From Blastomussa wellsi (lineage: Eukaryota > Cnidaria > Anthozoa > Scleractinia > Plerogyridae): a DNA stretch of 64,000 nt. The notes below the pieces were generated by a model. It ran no database searches and had not been told where the DNA came from. It saw nothing but the letters and a program-made list of their open reading frames with translations. Location: positions 10,447,567 through 10,511,566 of the forward strand of contig OX393562.1 of the NCBI GenBank assembly GCA_947652115.1, given 5' to 3'. Shown in pieces: positions 20,474 through 33,125 of this stretch. The translations under genes were made by a program, and so were the position numbers. Every line of letters starts with the position of its first letter. Within the stretch, counting starts at the first letter, position 1.

Positions 20474-22711
20474 AACTTCATTTTTTGCTAAACCATTTCA
20501 GCGATGTTTTCGTGACGGCGCCACTGCGGGACCATTTGCGCGTTAATTTCAGACGATTCGGCAAACCTTCATAAAATTCAAGTTTTTTTGCCTTTCGTAA
20601 AATTTCATTTTTCGCTAAAAAATTTCGGCTACGGCAAATCGCTGAAAAGGCAATCTTTTCGTGAGGTCGCCACTGCAGGAACATTTGCGCGTTAATTTCA
20701 GCCGATTCAGGAAACCTTCAAAAAAATCAAGTTTTTGCCCTTCGTAAAATTTCAGTTTTTGCTAAAAAAGTTTTTGCTTCCGCGAATCGCTGAAAAAGCG
20801 ATTTTTTCGTGACGGCGCAACTGCTGGAACATTTGCGTCTTAATTTCAGACGATTCGGCAAACCTTCCTAAAAATCAAGTTTTTGGTATTCCGTAAAATT
20901 TCATTTCTTGCTAAAAAATCTCGCCTACCGCGAATCGCTGAAAAGGCGATATTTTCTTGACGACGCCACTACGGGAACATTTGCGCGTTACTTTCAGCGG
21001 ATTCGGCAAACCTTCCAAAAAAATCAAGTTTTTGGCCTTGTGTAAAAGTTCATTTTCTTCTAAAAAATTTCCTCAACCGCAAATGCCTGAAAAGGCGATG
21101 TTTTCGTGGCGGCGCAACTACAGGGACATCTGCGCTTTGATTTCAGCCGATTCGGCAACCCTTCAAAAAAATCAAGTTGGCCCTCCGCAAAATTTCATTT
21201 TTTGCGAAAAAACTTCGGGTACTGGGAATCGCTGATAACTTTACACGATTCGGCAAACCTTCCAAAAAACCAAGTTTTTCCCTTTCGTAAAATTTAACTT
21301 TTTTCAAAAAATTTCGTCTACCGCGAATCGCTGCGCGACCACCAGAACATTTGCGCGTTAATTTCGGCCAATTTGGCAAACCTTCTAAAAAATCAAGTTT
21401 TTGGCCTTGTTTAAAATTTCATTTTTCTATAAAAAAATTTCGTCAACTGCGAATCGCTGAAAACGCGATGTTTTCGCTGCGGCGCTGCTACGGGAACATT
21501 TGCGCGTTACTTTCAGCGGATTCGGCAAACCTTCCAAAAAAATCAAGTTTTTGGCCTTGCGTAAAAGCTCATTTTCTTCTAAAAAATTTCGTCAACCGCA
21601 AATGCCTGAAAAGGCGATATTTTCGTGGCGGCGCAACTACAGGGACATTTGCGCTTTGATTTCAGCCGATTCGGCAACCCTTAAAAAAAATCAAGTTGTT
21701 GGCCCTCCGCAAAATTTCATTTTCCGCTAAAAAATTTCGGCTACGGAGAATCGCTGAAAAGGCAATGTTTTCGTGAGGTCGCCACTGCAGGAACATTTGC
21801 TCGATAATTTCAGCCGATTCCGGAAACCTTCAAAAAAAACAACTTTTTGCCCTTCCGAAAATTTCAGTTTCTGTTAAAAAAATTTTGCTTCCGCGAATCG
21901 CTGAAAAAGCGATGTTTTCGTGACGGCGCCATTGCTGGAACATTTGCGCGTTAATTTCAGCTGATTCGGCAAACCTTCAAAAAAATCAAGTTTTTGCTCT
22001 TCGTAAAATTTCAGTTTCTGCTAAAAAATTTTTGCTTCCGCGAATCGCTGAAAAGGCGATCTTTTCGTAGCGGCCCCACTACCGGGACATTTGCGAGTTA
22101 ATTTCAGCCGATTCGGCAAACCTTCCTAAAAATCAAGTTTTTTTGCCTTTCGTAAAATTTCATTTTTCGCTAAAAAATTTCTGCTACGGCGAATCGCTGA
22201 ATAGGCAATTTTTTCGTGAGGTCGCCACTGCAGGAACATTTGCGCGATAATTTCAGCCGATTCCGGAAACCTTCAAAAAAATCAACTTTTTGCCCTTCCG
22301 AAAATTTCAGTTTCTGCTAAAAAAATTTTGCTTCCGCGAATCGCTGAAAAAGCGATGTTTTCGTGACGGCGCCATTGCTGGAACATTTGCGCGTTAATTT
22401 CAGCTGATTCGGCAATCCTCCAAAAGAATCAAGTTTTTGCCCTTCTGTAAAATTTCATTTTTTGCTAAAAAATTTCCGCTACTGCGAATCGCTGGAAAGG
22501 CGATGTTTTCGTGAGGTCCCCACTGCGGGACCATTTTCACTGTGGGAACACTTCCAAAAATCAAGTTTTTGGCCTTCCGTAAAATTTCGGCTACCGCGAA
22601 TCGATGAAAAGGCGATGTTTTCGTGACGGCGACACTTCGTTAACATTTGTGCCTTTATTTCAGCCGATTCGGCAAACCTTCAAAAAATAAAGTTTTTGGC
22701 CTTCCGTGAAA
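20474..22711. repeat. Satellite block SAT6 (2238 bp, type B short)
   Basis: Same as SAT4, with the same 965-bp scar at 20952-20977. It closes the second copy of the 8209-bp super-repeat. Confidence 0.92.
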
Positions 22712-24100
22712 AGACCAATTTATGCCCCCATAAATTGTAGTTAATGGACAACCATGAGAATCATGTGTGTATTGCGTGACATGTAGCAAATAGGGTGGGA
22801 TTTCACAAGCCAAAGTTTAATTCCACTCACGTGCCTCTATTGTGTAAGTTGCATGCTTTAGCCAATCAGAGTGTTTGAATTCACTGCCACTAAAGTTCAA
22901 GGGCAAAGTACACAGGCCTTGTGCTTTTTCATTCTGTTGCTTGAGCAGGCAAATTATCTGCCTGCTCCATCTCATACAACTAATTTTCCCACCCTTCCCT
23001 CCCTATCTTGCTAGCATGTCGTTTGCTTTATGATTTAGAATACACTATATTGCCTACCTACAAAAAAAAAACAAAAAAAAAACATTATTTTCCTAAGAAA
23101 TATTGCGATGCTTGCTATATACAAGATGTTGCAGTTTGAGCCTCTGATGGGTATACCTGCAGTGTACCTGCACCATAGACATGCAATATGGTTTTCTTGA
23201 AATGCATTGTAAACCGATCTCTGGTTAGGCCTTCAGGTTTATATATTGTTACTATAGCATTTTTTCGAGGTTGTTGAGATCTTCCATGTAATTGTTATAA
23301 TCTGCAGTTGTGTTCGGTTACGGTTAGCTTTGGCAGTTCATCTGCCTCAAAGACACTTATTGTACTGATTAGCTAGGCCTATTTTATGACCTGCTTGTTT
23401 TTATCGCATTTTGCAAGGTTGCGATCTTCCATGTAATTGTTATAATCTGCAGTTGTGTTCGGTTATGGTTAGATTTGGCAGTTTATCTGCCTCAAAGACA
23501 CTTAATGTAATGATTAGCTAGGCCTATTTTCATGACCTACATTCTTGCATTTGTGTGTAACTCTCTAGTAGAGTGTTCTGTTGGTTCTTTTATCTCATAT
23601 TGATATAATAAACATTGGGTTGGGATGAAGTGCTCCCATACAGGTCACCCTTTGCCCCATAGACTCACAGAATGGATTGGTTGCCATGGTAACCATGAGT
23701 CTAAACCCCTCTAACTTGAATAAGGACCTCTTTCAGGGTATTGTGTTCTGCAGCCCTGAAGAGGAATAAGGACCTCTCCCACGGTATTGTGGTCGGCAGC
23801 CCTGGAGAGGAGTAAGGAGCTCTTTAGGGTATTGTGGTCGGCAGCCCAAAAGAGTTGTAGGACCTCTTGCAGGGTATTGTGTTTGCAGCCCTCAAGAGCA
23901 GTAGGACCTCTCTTAGGGGATTGTGATGTGCACCCCTAGAGAGAAAAGGGGAGTGGAGGGGTTGTGACCCCTCCCCTCTTCCCAAGCTAGACTAGCATTG
24001 TGTTTAGTGGCAGTGGCCTGTTACTGGAGTACTTCATTCCCAACCCCAATTCCCCACATATTGTTGTCCAAGTTTCTGTCTTCTCATGGGTTGGGACATT
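22712..24100. repeat. Non-satellite segment NS7 (1389 bp, B/C hybrid)
   Basis: The left end is type B (ACCATGAG, ATTGCCTACC). The right part has the long CCCCTCCCCTC form near 23966, as in type C. The B-to-C switch lies inside this segment. Confidence 0.9.
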
Positions 24101-27100
24101 AACTTCATTTTTTGCTAAACCATTTCAGCGATGTTTTCGTGACGGCGCCACTGCGGGACCATTTGCGCGTTAATTTCAGACGATTCGGCAAACCTTCATA
24201 AAATTCAAGTTTTTTGCCTTTCGTAAAATTTCATTTTTCGCTAAAAAATTTCGGCTACGGCAAATCGCTGAAAAGGCAATCTTTTCGTGAGGTCGCCACT
24301 GCAGGAACATTTGCGCGTTAATTTCAGCCGATTCAGGAAACCTTCAAAAAAATCAAGTTTTTGCCCTTCGTAAAATTTCAGTTTTTGCTAAAAAAGTTTT
24401 TGCTTCCGCGAATCGCTGAAAAAGCGATTTTTTCGTGACGGCGCAACTGCTGGAACATTTGCGTCTTAATTTCAGACGATTCGGCAAACCTTCCTAAAAA
24501 TCAAGTTTTTGGTATTCCGTAAAATTTCATTTCTTGCTAAAAAATCTCGCCTACCGCGAATCGCTGAAAAGGCGATATTTTCTTGACGACGCCACTACGG
24601 GAAAATTGGCGCGTTAATTTCAGCCGATTCAGCAAACCTTCCAAAAATCAAGATTTCAGCCTTCCGTAAAATTTCATTTTCTGCTAAAAAATTTTTGCTT
24701 CCGCGAATCGCTGAAAACGCGATGTTTTCGTGACGGCGCCACTCCGGGAACATTTGCGCCTTAATTTCAAACTATTCGGCAATCCTCCAAAAGAATCAAG
24801 TTTTTGGCCTTGCGTAAACTTTCATTTTTTGCTAAAAAATTTTGGCTTCCGCCAATCGCTGAAAGAGCGATGTTTTCGGGACGGCGCCACTGCGGGAACA
24901 TTTGCGCGTTAATTTCAAACGATTTGGCAAACCTTAAAAAAAATCAAGTTTTTGGCCTTCTGTAAAATTTCATTTTTTGCTAAAAAATTTCCGCTACCGC
25001 GAATCGCTGGAAAGGCGATGTTTTCGTGAGGTCCCAACTGCGGGACCATTTTCACTGTGGGAACACTTCCAAAAATCAAGTTTTTGGCCTTCCGTAAAAT
25101 TTCGGCTACCGCGAATCGATGAAAAGGCGATGTTTTCGTGACGGCGACACTTCGTTAACATTTGTGCCTTTATTTCAGCCGATTCGTCAAACCTTCAAAA
25201 AATAAAGTTTTTGGCCTTCCGTGAAACTTCATTTTGTGCTAAAACATTTCAGCGATGTTTTCGTGACGGCGCCACTGCGGGACCATTTGCGCGTTAATTT
25301 CAGACGATTCGGCAAACCTTCATAAAATTCAAGTTTTTTGCCTTTCGTAAAATTTCATTTTTCGCTAAAAAATTTCGGCTACGGCAAATCGCTGAAAAGG
25401 CAATCTTTTCGTGAGGTCGCCACTGCAGGAACATTTGCGCGTTAATTTCAGCCGATTCAGGAAACCTGGCCTTGTGTAAAAGTTCATTTTCTTCTAAAAA
25501 ATTTCCTCAACCGCAAATGCCTGAAAAGGCGATGTTTTCGTGGCGGCGCAACTACAGGGACATCTGCGCTTTGATTTCAGCCGATTCGGCAACCCTTCAA
25601 AAAAATCAAGTTGTTGGCCCTCCGCAAAATTTCATTTTTTGCGAAAAAACTTCGGGTACTGGGAATCGCTGATAACTTTACACGATTCGGCAAACCTTCC
25701 AAAAAACCAAGTTTTTACCTTCCGTAAAATTTAACTTTTTTCAAAAAATTTCGTCTACCGCGAATCGCTGCGCGACCACCAGAACATTTGCGCGTTAATT
25801 TCGGCCAATTTGGCAAACCTTCTAAAAAATCAAGTTTTTGGCCTTGTTTAAAATTTCATTTTTCTATAAAAAAATTTCGTCAACTGCGAATCGCTGAAAA
25901 CGCGATGTTTTCGCTGCGGCGCTGCTACGGGAACATTTGCGCGTTACTTTCAGCGGATTCGGCAAACCTTCCAAAAAAATCAAGTTTTTGGCCTTGCGTA
26001 AAAGCTCATTTTCTTCTAAAAAATTTCGTCAACCGCAAATGCCTGAAAAGGCGATATTTTCGTGGCGGCGCAACTACAGGGACATTTGCGCTTTGATTTC
26101 AGCCGATTCGGCAACCCTTAAAAAAAATCAAGTTGTTGGCCCTCCGCAAAATTTCATTTTCCGCTAAAAAATTTCGGCTACGGAGAATCGCTGAAAAGGC
26201 AATGTCTTCGTGAGGTCGCCACTGCAGGAACATTTGCTCGATAATTTCAGCCGATTCCGGAAACCTTCAAAAAAAAACAACTTTTTGCCCTTCCGAAAAT
26301 TTCAGTTTCTGTTAAAAAAATTTTGCTTCCGCGAATCGCTGAAAAAGCGATGTTTTCGTGACGGCGCCATTGCTGGAACATTTGCGCGTTAATTTCAGCT
26401 GATTCGGCAAACCTTCAAAAAAATCAAGTTTTTGCTCTTCGTAAAATTTCAGTTTCTGCTAAAAAATTTTTGCTTCCGCGAATCGCTGAAAAGGCGATCT
26501 TTTCGTAGCGGCCCCACTACCGGGACATTTGCGAGTTAATTTCAGCCGATTCGGCAAACCTTCCTAAAAATCAAGTTTTTTTGTCTTTCGTAAAATTTCA
26601 TTTTTCGCTAAAAAATTTCTGCTACGGCGAATCGCTGAAAAGGCAATGTTTTCGTGAGGTCGCCACTGCAGGAACATTTGCGCGATAATTTCAGCCAATT
26701 CCGGAAACCTTCAAAAAAATCAACTTTTTGCCCTTCCGAAAATTTCAGTTTCTGCTAAAAAAATTTTGCTTCCGCGAATCGCTGAAAAAGCGATGTTTTC
26801 GTGACGGCGCCATTGCTGGAACATTTGCGCGTTAATTTCAGCTGATTCGGCAATCCTCCAAAAGAATCAAGTTTTTGCCCTTCTGTAAAATTTCATTTTT
26901 TGCTAAAAAATTTCCGCTACTGCGAATCGCTGGAAAGGCGATGTTTTCGTGAGGTCCCCACTGCGGGACCATTTTCACTGTGGGAACACTTCCAAAAATC
27001 AAGTTTTTGGCCTTCCGTAAAATTTCGGCTACCGCGAATCGATGAAAAGGCGATGTTTTCGTGACGGCGACACTTCGTTAACATTTGTGCCTTTATTTCA

Positions 27101-27149
27101 GCCGATTCGGCAAACCTTCAAAAAATAAAGTTTTTGGCCTTCCGTGAAA
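24101..27149. repeat. Satellite block SAT7 (3049 bp, type C lacking the terminal extra monomer)
   Basis: Has the type C middle with an empty-site junction at 25224-25226. Near 26840 it reads CTGATTCGGCAATCCTCC, as in types A and B. Units 8-15 have an additional monomer of about 147 bp at that place, beginning CTGATTCGGCAAACCTTCCAA. This may be the pre-duplication state of type C. Confidence 0.92.
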
Positions 27150-28539
27150 AGACCAATTTATGCCCCCATAAATTGTAGCTAATGGACAACCAGGAGAATC
27201 ATGTGTGTATTGCGTGACATGTAGCAAATAGGGTGGGATTTCACAAGCCAAAGTTTAATTCCACTCACGTGCCTCTATTGTGTAAGTTGCATGCTTTAGC
27301 CAATCAGAGTGTTTGAATTCACTGCCACTAAAGTTCAAGGGCAAAGTACACAGGCCTTGTGCTTTTTCATTCTGTTGCTTGAGCAGGCAAATTATCTGCC
27401 TGCTCCATCTCAGTACAACTAATTTTCCCACCCTTCCCTCCCTATCTTGCTAGCATGTCGTTCGCTTTATGATTTAGAATACACTATATTGCTTACCTAC
27501 AAAAAAAAAACAAAAAAAAAACATTATTTTCCTAAGAAATATTGCGATGCTTGCTATATACAAGATGTTGCAGTTTGAGCCTCTGATGGGTATACCTGCA
27601 GTGTACCTGCACCATAGACATGCAATATGGTTTTCTTGAAATGCATTGTAAACCGATCTCTGGTTAGGCCTTCAGGTTTATATATTGTTACTATAGCATT
27701 TTTTCGAGGTTGTTGAGATCTTCCATGTAATTGTTATAATCTGCAGTTGTGTTCGGTTACGGTTAGCTTTGGCAGTTCATCTGCCTCAAAGACACTTATA
27801 TTACTGATTAGCTAGGCCTATTTTATGACCTGCTTGTTTTTATCGCATTTTGCAAGGTTGCGATCTTCCATGTAATTGTTATAATCTGCAGTTGTGTTCG
27901 GTTATGGTTAGATTTGGCAGTTTATCTGCCTCAAAGACACTTAATGTAATGATTAGCTAGGCCTATTTTCATGACCTACATTCTTGCATTTGTGTGTAAC
28001 TCTCTAGTAGAGTGTTCTGTTGGTTCTTTTATCTCATATTGATATAATAAACATTGGGTTGGGATGAAGTGCTCCCATACAGGTCACCCTTTGCCCCATA
28101 GACTCACAGAATGGATTGGTTGCCATGGTAACCATGAGTCTAAACCCCTCTAACTTGAATAAGGACCTCTTTCAGGGTATTGTGTTCTGCAGCCCTGAAG
28201 AGGAATAAGGACCTCTCCCACGGTATTGTGGTCGGCAGCCCTGGAGAGGAGTAAGGAGCTCTTTAGGGTATTGTGGTCGGCAGCCCAAAAGAGTTGTAGG
28301 ACCTCTTGCAGGGTATTGTGTTTGCAGCCCTCAAGAGCAGTAGGACCTCTCTTAGGGGATTGTGATGTGCACCCCTAGAGAGAAAAGGGGAGTGGAGGGG
28401 TTGTGACCCCTCCCCTCTTCCCAAGCTAGACTAGCATTGTGTTTAGTGGCAGTGGCCTGTTACTGGAGTACTTCATTCCCAACCCCAATTCCCCACATAT
28501 TGTTGTCCAAGTTTCTGTCTTCTCATGGGTTGGGACATT
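27150..28539. repeat. Non-satellite segment NS8 (1390 bp, type C)
   Basis: First copy with CTCAGTACAACTA. It has GTAGCTAATGG, and the R1 variant CACTTATATTACTG is shared only with NS9. A single TTCGCTTTATG replaces TTTGCTTTATG near 27462. Confidence 0.9.
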
Positions 28540-31500
28540 AACTTCATTTTTTGCTAAACCATTTCAGCGATGTTTTCGTGACGGCGCCACTGCGGGACCA
28601 TTTGCGCGTTAATTTCAGACGATTCGGCAAACCTTCATAAAATTCAAGTTTTTTGCCTTTCGTAAAATTTCATTTTTCGCTAAAAAATTTCGGCTACGGC
28701 AAATCGCTGAAAAGGCAATCTTTTCGTGAGGTCGCCACTGCAGGAACATTTGCGCGTTAATTTCAGCCGATTCAGGAAACCTTCAAAAAAATCAAGTTTT
28801 TGCCCTTCGTAAAATTTCAGTTTTTGCTAAAAAATTTTTGCTTCCGCGAATCGCTGAAAAAGCGATTTTTTCGTGACGGCGCAACTGCTGGAACATTTGC
28901 GTCTTAATTTCAGACGATTCGGCAAACCTTCCTAAAAATCAAGTTTTTGGTATTCCGTAAAATTTCATTTCTTGCTAAAAAATCTCGCCTACCGCGAATC
29001 GCTGAAAAGGCGATATTTTCTTGACGACGCCACTACGGGAAAATTGGCGCGTTAATTTCAGCCGATTCAGCAAACCTTCCAAAAATCAAGATTTCAGCCT
29101 TCCGTAAAATTTCATTTTCTGCTAAAAAATTTTTGCTTCCGCGAATCGCTGAAAACGCGATGTTTTCGTGACGGCGCCACTCCGGGAACATTTGCGCCTT
29201 AATTTCAAACTATTCGGCAATCCTCCAAAAGAATCAAGTTTTTGGCCTTGCGTAAACTTTCATTTTTTGCTAAAAAATTTTGGCTTCCGCCAATCGCTGA
29301 AAGAGCGATGTTTTCGGGACGGCGCCACTGCGGGAACATTTGCGCGTTAATTTCAAACGATTTGGCAAACCTTAAAAAAAATCAAGTTTTTGGCCTTCTG
29401 TAAAATTTCATTTTTTGCTAAAAAATTTCCGCTACCGCGAATCGCTGGAAAGGCGATGTTTTCGTGAGGTCCCAACTGCGGGACCATTTTCACTGTGGGA
29501 ACACTTCCAAAAATCAAGTTTTTGGCCTTCCGTAAAATTTCGGCTACCGCGAATCGATGAAAAGGCGATGTTTTCGTGACGGCGACACTTCGTTAACATT
29601 TGTGCCTTTATTTCAGCCGATTCGTCAAACCTTCAAAAAATAAAGTTTTTGGCCTTCCGTGAAACTTCATTTTGTGCTAAAACATTTCAGCGATGTTTTC
29701 GTGACGGCGCCACTGCGGGACCATTTGCGCGTTAATTTCAGACGATTCGGCAAACCTTCATAAAATTCAAGTTTTTTGCCTTTCGTAAAATTTCATTTTT
29801 CGCTAAAAAATTTCGGCTACGGCAAATCGCTGAAAAGGCAATCTTTTCGTGAGGTCGCCACTGCAGGAACATTTGCGCGTTAATTTCAGCCGATTCAGGA
29901 AACCTGGCCTTGTGTAAAAGTTCATTTTCTTCTAAAAAATTTCCTCAACCGCAAATGCCTGAAAAGGCGATGTTTTCGTGGCGGCGCAACTACAGGGACA
30001 TCTGCGCTTTGATTTCAGCCGATTCGGCAACCCTTCAAAAAAATCAAGTTGTTGGCCCTCCGCAAAATTTCATTTTTTGCGAAAAAACTTCGGGTACTGG
30101 GAATCGCTGATAACTTTACACGATTCGGCAAACCTTCCAAAAAACCAAGTTTTTACCTTCCGTAAAATTTAACTTTTTTCAAAAAATTTCGTCTACCGCG
30201 AATCGCTGCGCGACCACCAGAACATTTGCGCGTTAATTTCGGCCAATTTGGCAAACCTTCTAAAAAATCAAGTTTTTGGCCTTGTTTAAAATTTCACTTT
30301 TCTATAAAAAAATTTCGTCAACTGCGAATCGCTGAAAACGCGATGTTTTCGCTGCGGCGCTGCTACGGGAACATTTGCGCGTTACTTTCAGCGGATTCGG
30401 CAAACCTTCCAAAAAAATCAAGTTTTTGGCCTTGCGTAAAAGCTCATTTTCTTCTAAAAAATTTCGTCAACCGCAAATGCCTGAAAAGGCGATATTTTCG
30501 TGGCGGCGCAACTACAGGGACATTTGCGCTTTGATTTCAGCCGATTCGGCAACCCTTAAAAAAAATCAAGTTGTTGGCCCTCCGCAAAATTTCATTTTCC
30601 GCTAAAAAATTTCGGCTACGGAGAATCGCTGAAAAGGCAATGTCTTCGTGAGGTCGCCACTGCAGGAACATTTGCTCGATAATTTCAGCCGATTCCGGAA
30701 ACCTTCAAAAAAAACAACTTTTTGCCCTTCCGAAAATTTCAGTTTCTGTTAAAAAAATTTTGCTTCCGCGAATCGCTGAAAAAGCGATGTTTTCGTGACG
30801 GCGCCATTGCTGGAACATTTGCGCGTTAATTTCAGCTGATTCGGCAAACCTTCAAAAAAATCAAGTTTTTGCTCTTCGTAAAATTTCAGTTTCTGCTAAA
30901 AAATTTTTGCTTCCGCGAATCGCTGAAAAGGCGATCTTTTCGTAGCGGCCCCACTACCGGGACATTTGCGAGTTAATTTCAGCCGATTCGGCAAACCTTC
31001 CTAAAAATCAAGTTTTTTTGTCTTTCGTAAAATTTCATTTTTCGCTAAAAAATTTCTGCTACGGCGAATCGCTGAAAAGGCAATGTTTTCGTGAGGTCGC
31101 CACTGCAGGAACATTTGCGCGATAATTTCAGCCAATTCCGGAAACCTTCAAAAAAATCAACTTTTTGCCCTTCCGAAAATTTCCGTTTCTGCTAAAAAAA
31201 TTTTGCTTCCGCGAATCGCTGAAAAAGCGATGTTTTCGTGACGGCGCCATTGCTGGAACATTTGCGCGTTAATTTCAGCTGATTCGGCAAACCTTCCAAC
31301 AAATCAAGTTTTTGGTATTCCGTAAAATTTCATTTTTAGCTAAAAAAATTTCGGCTACCGCCAATCGCTGAAAAAGCGATCTTTTCGTGACGGCGCCACT
31401 CCGGGAACATTTGCGCCTTAATTTCAAACTATTCGGCAATCCTCCAAAAGAATCAAGTTTTTGCCCTTCTGTAAAATTTCATTTTTTGCTAAAAAATTTC

Positions 31501-31735
31501 CGCTACTGCGAATCGCTGGAAAGGCGATGTTTTCGTGAGGTCCCCACTGCGGGACCATTTTCACTGTGGGAACACTTCCAAAAATCAAGTTTTTGGCCTT
31601 CCGTAAAATTTCGGCTACCGCGAATCGATGAAAAGGCGATGTTTTCGTGACGGCGACACTTCGTTAACATTTGTGCCTTTATTTCAGCCGATTCGGCAAA
31701 CCTTCAAAAAATAAAGTTTTTGGCCTTCCGTGAAA
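28540..31735. repeat. Satellite block SAT8 (3196 bp, type C)
   Basis: Full type C block of about 21-22 monomers, with an empty-site junction at 29662-29664 and the extra terminal monomer (about 31280-31430). It shares CATTTTGTGCTAAAAC next to the empty site with SAT7 and SAT9. Confidence 0.92.
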
Positions 31736-33125
31736 AGACCAATTTATGCCCCCATAAATTGTAGTTAATGGACAACCAGGAGAATCATGTGTGTATTGCG
31801 TGACATGTAGCAAATAGGGTGGGATTTCACAAGCCAAAGTTTAATTCCACTCACGTGCCTCTATTGTGTAAGTTGCATGCTTTAGCCAATCAGAGTGTTT
31901 GAATTCACTGCCACTAAAGTTCAAGGGCAAAGTACACAGGCCTTGTGCTTTTTCATTCTGTTGCTTGAGCAGGCAAATTATCTGCCTGCTCCATCTCAGT
32001 ACAACTAATTTTCCCACCCTTCCCTCCCTATCTTGCTAGCATGTCGTTTGCTTTATGATTTAGAATACACTATATTGCTTACCTACAAAAAAAAAACAAA
32101 AAAAAAACATTATTTTCCTAAGAAATATTGCGATGCTTGCTATATACAAGATGTTGCAGTTTGAGCCTCTGATGGGTATACCTGCAGTGTACCTGCACCA
32201 TAGACATGCAATATGGTTTTCTTGAAATGCATTGTAAACCGATCTCTGGTTAGGCCTTCAGGTTTATATATTGTTACTATAGCATTTTTTCGAGGTTGTT
32301 GAGATCTTCCATGTAATTGTTATAATCTGCAGTTGTGTTCGGTTACGGTTAGCTTTGGCAGTTCATCTGCCTCAAAGACACTTATATTACTGATTAGCTA
32401 GGCCTATTTTATGACCTGCTTGTTTTTATCGCATTTTGCAAGGTTGCGATCTTCCATGTAATTGTTATAATCTGCAGTTGTGTTCGGTTATGGTTAGATT
32501 TGGCAGTTTATCTGCCTCAAAGACACTTAATGTAATGATTAGCTAGGCCTATTTTCATGATCTACATTCTTGCATTTGTGTGTAACTCTCTAGTAGAGTG
32601 TTCTGTTGGTTCTTTTATCTCATATTGATATAATAAACATTGGGTTGGGATGAAGTGCTCCCATACAGGTCACCCTTTGCCCCATAGACTCACAGAATGG
32701 ATTGGTTGCCATGGTAACCATGAGTCTAAACCCCTCTAACTTGAATAAGGACCTCTTTCAGGGTATTGTGTTCTGCAGCCCTGAAGAGGAATAAGGACCT
32801 CTCCCACGGTATTGTGGTCGGCAGCCCTGGAGAGGAGTAAGGAGCTCTTTAGGGTATTGTGGTCGGCAGCCCAAAAGAGTTGTAGGACCTCTTGCAGGGT
32901 ATTGTGTTTGCAGCCCTCAAGAGCAGTAGGACCTCTCTTAGGGGATTGTGATGTGCACCCCTAGAGAGAAAAGGGGAGTGGAGGGGTTGTGACCCCTCCC
33001 CTCTTCCCAAGCTAGACTAGCATTGTGTTTAGTGGCAGTGGCCTGTTACTGGAGTACTTCATTCCCAACCCCAATTCCCCACATATTGTTGTCCAAGTTT
33101 CTGTCTTCTCATGGGTTGGGACATT
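31736..33125. repeat. Non-satellite segment NS9 (1390 bp, type C)
   Basis: Shares CACTTATATTACTG with NS8. It has GTAGTTAATGG and a private CATGATCTACATT near 32565. Confidence 0.9.

Noticed and set aside
31387..31650. 87-codon frame recurring in most type C units
   Set aside because: Satellite monomer read-through covering two monomers and a truncated one. No start context, domain or codon pattern supports a gene.
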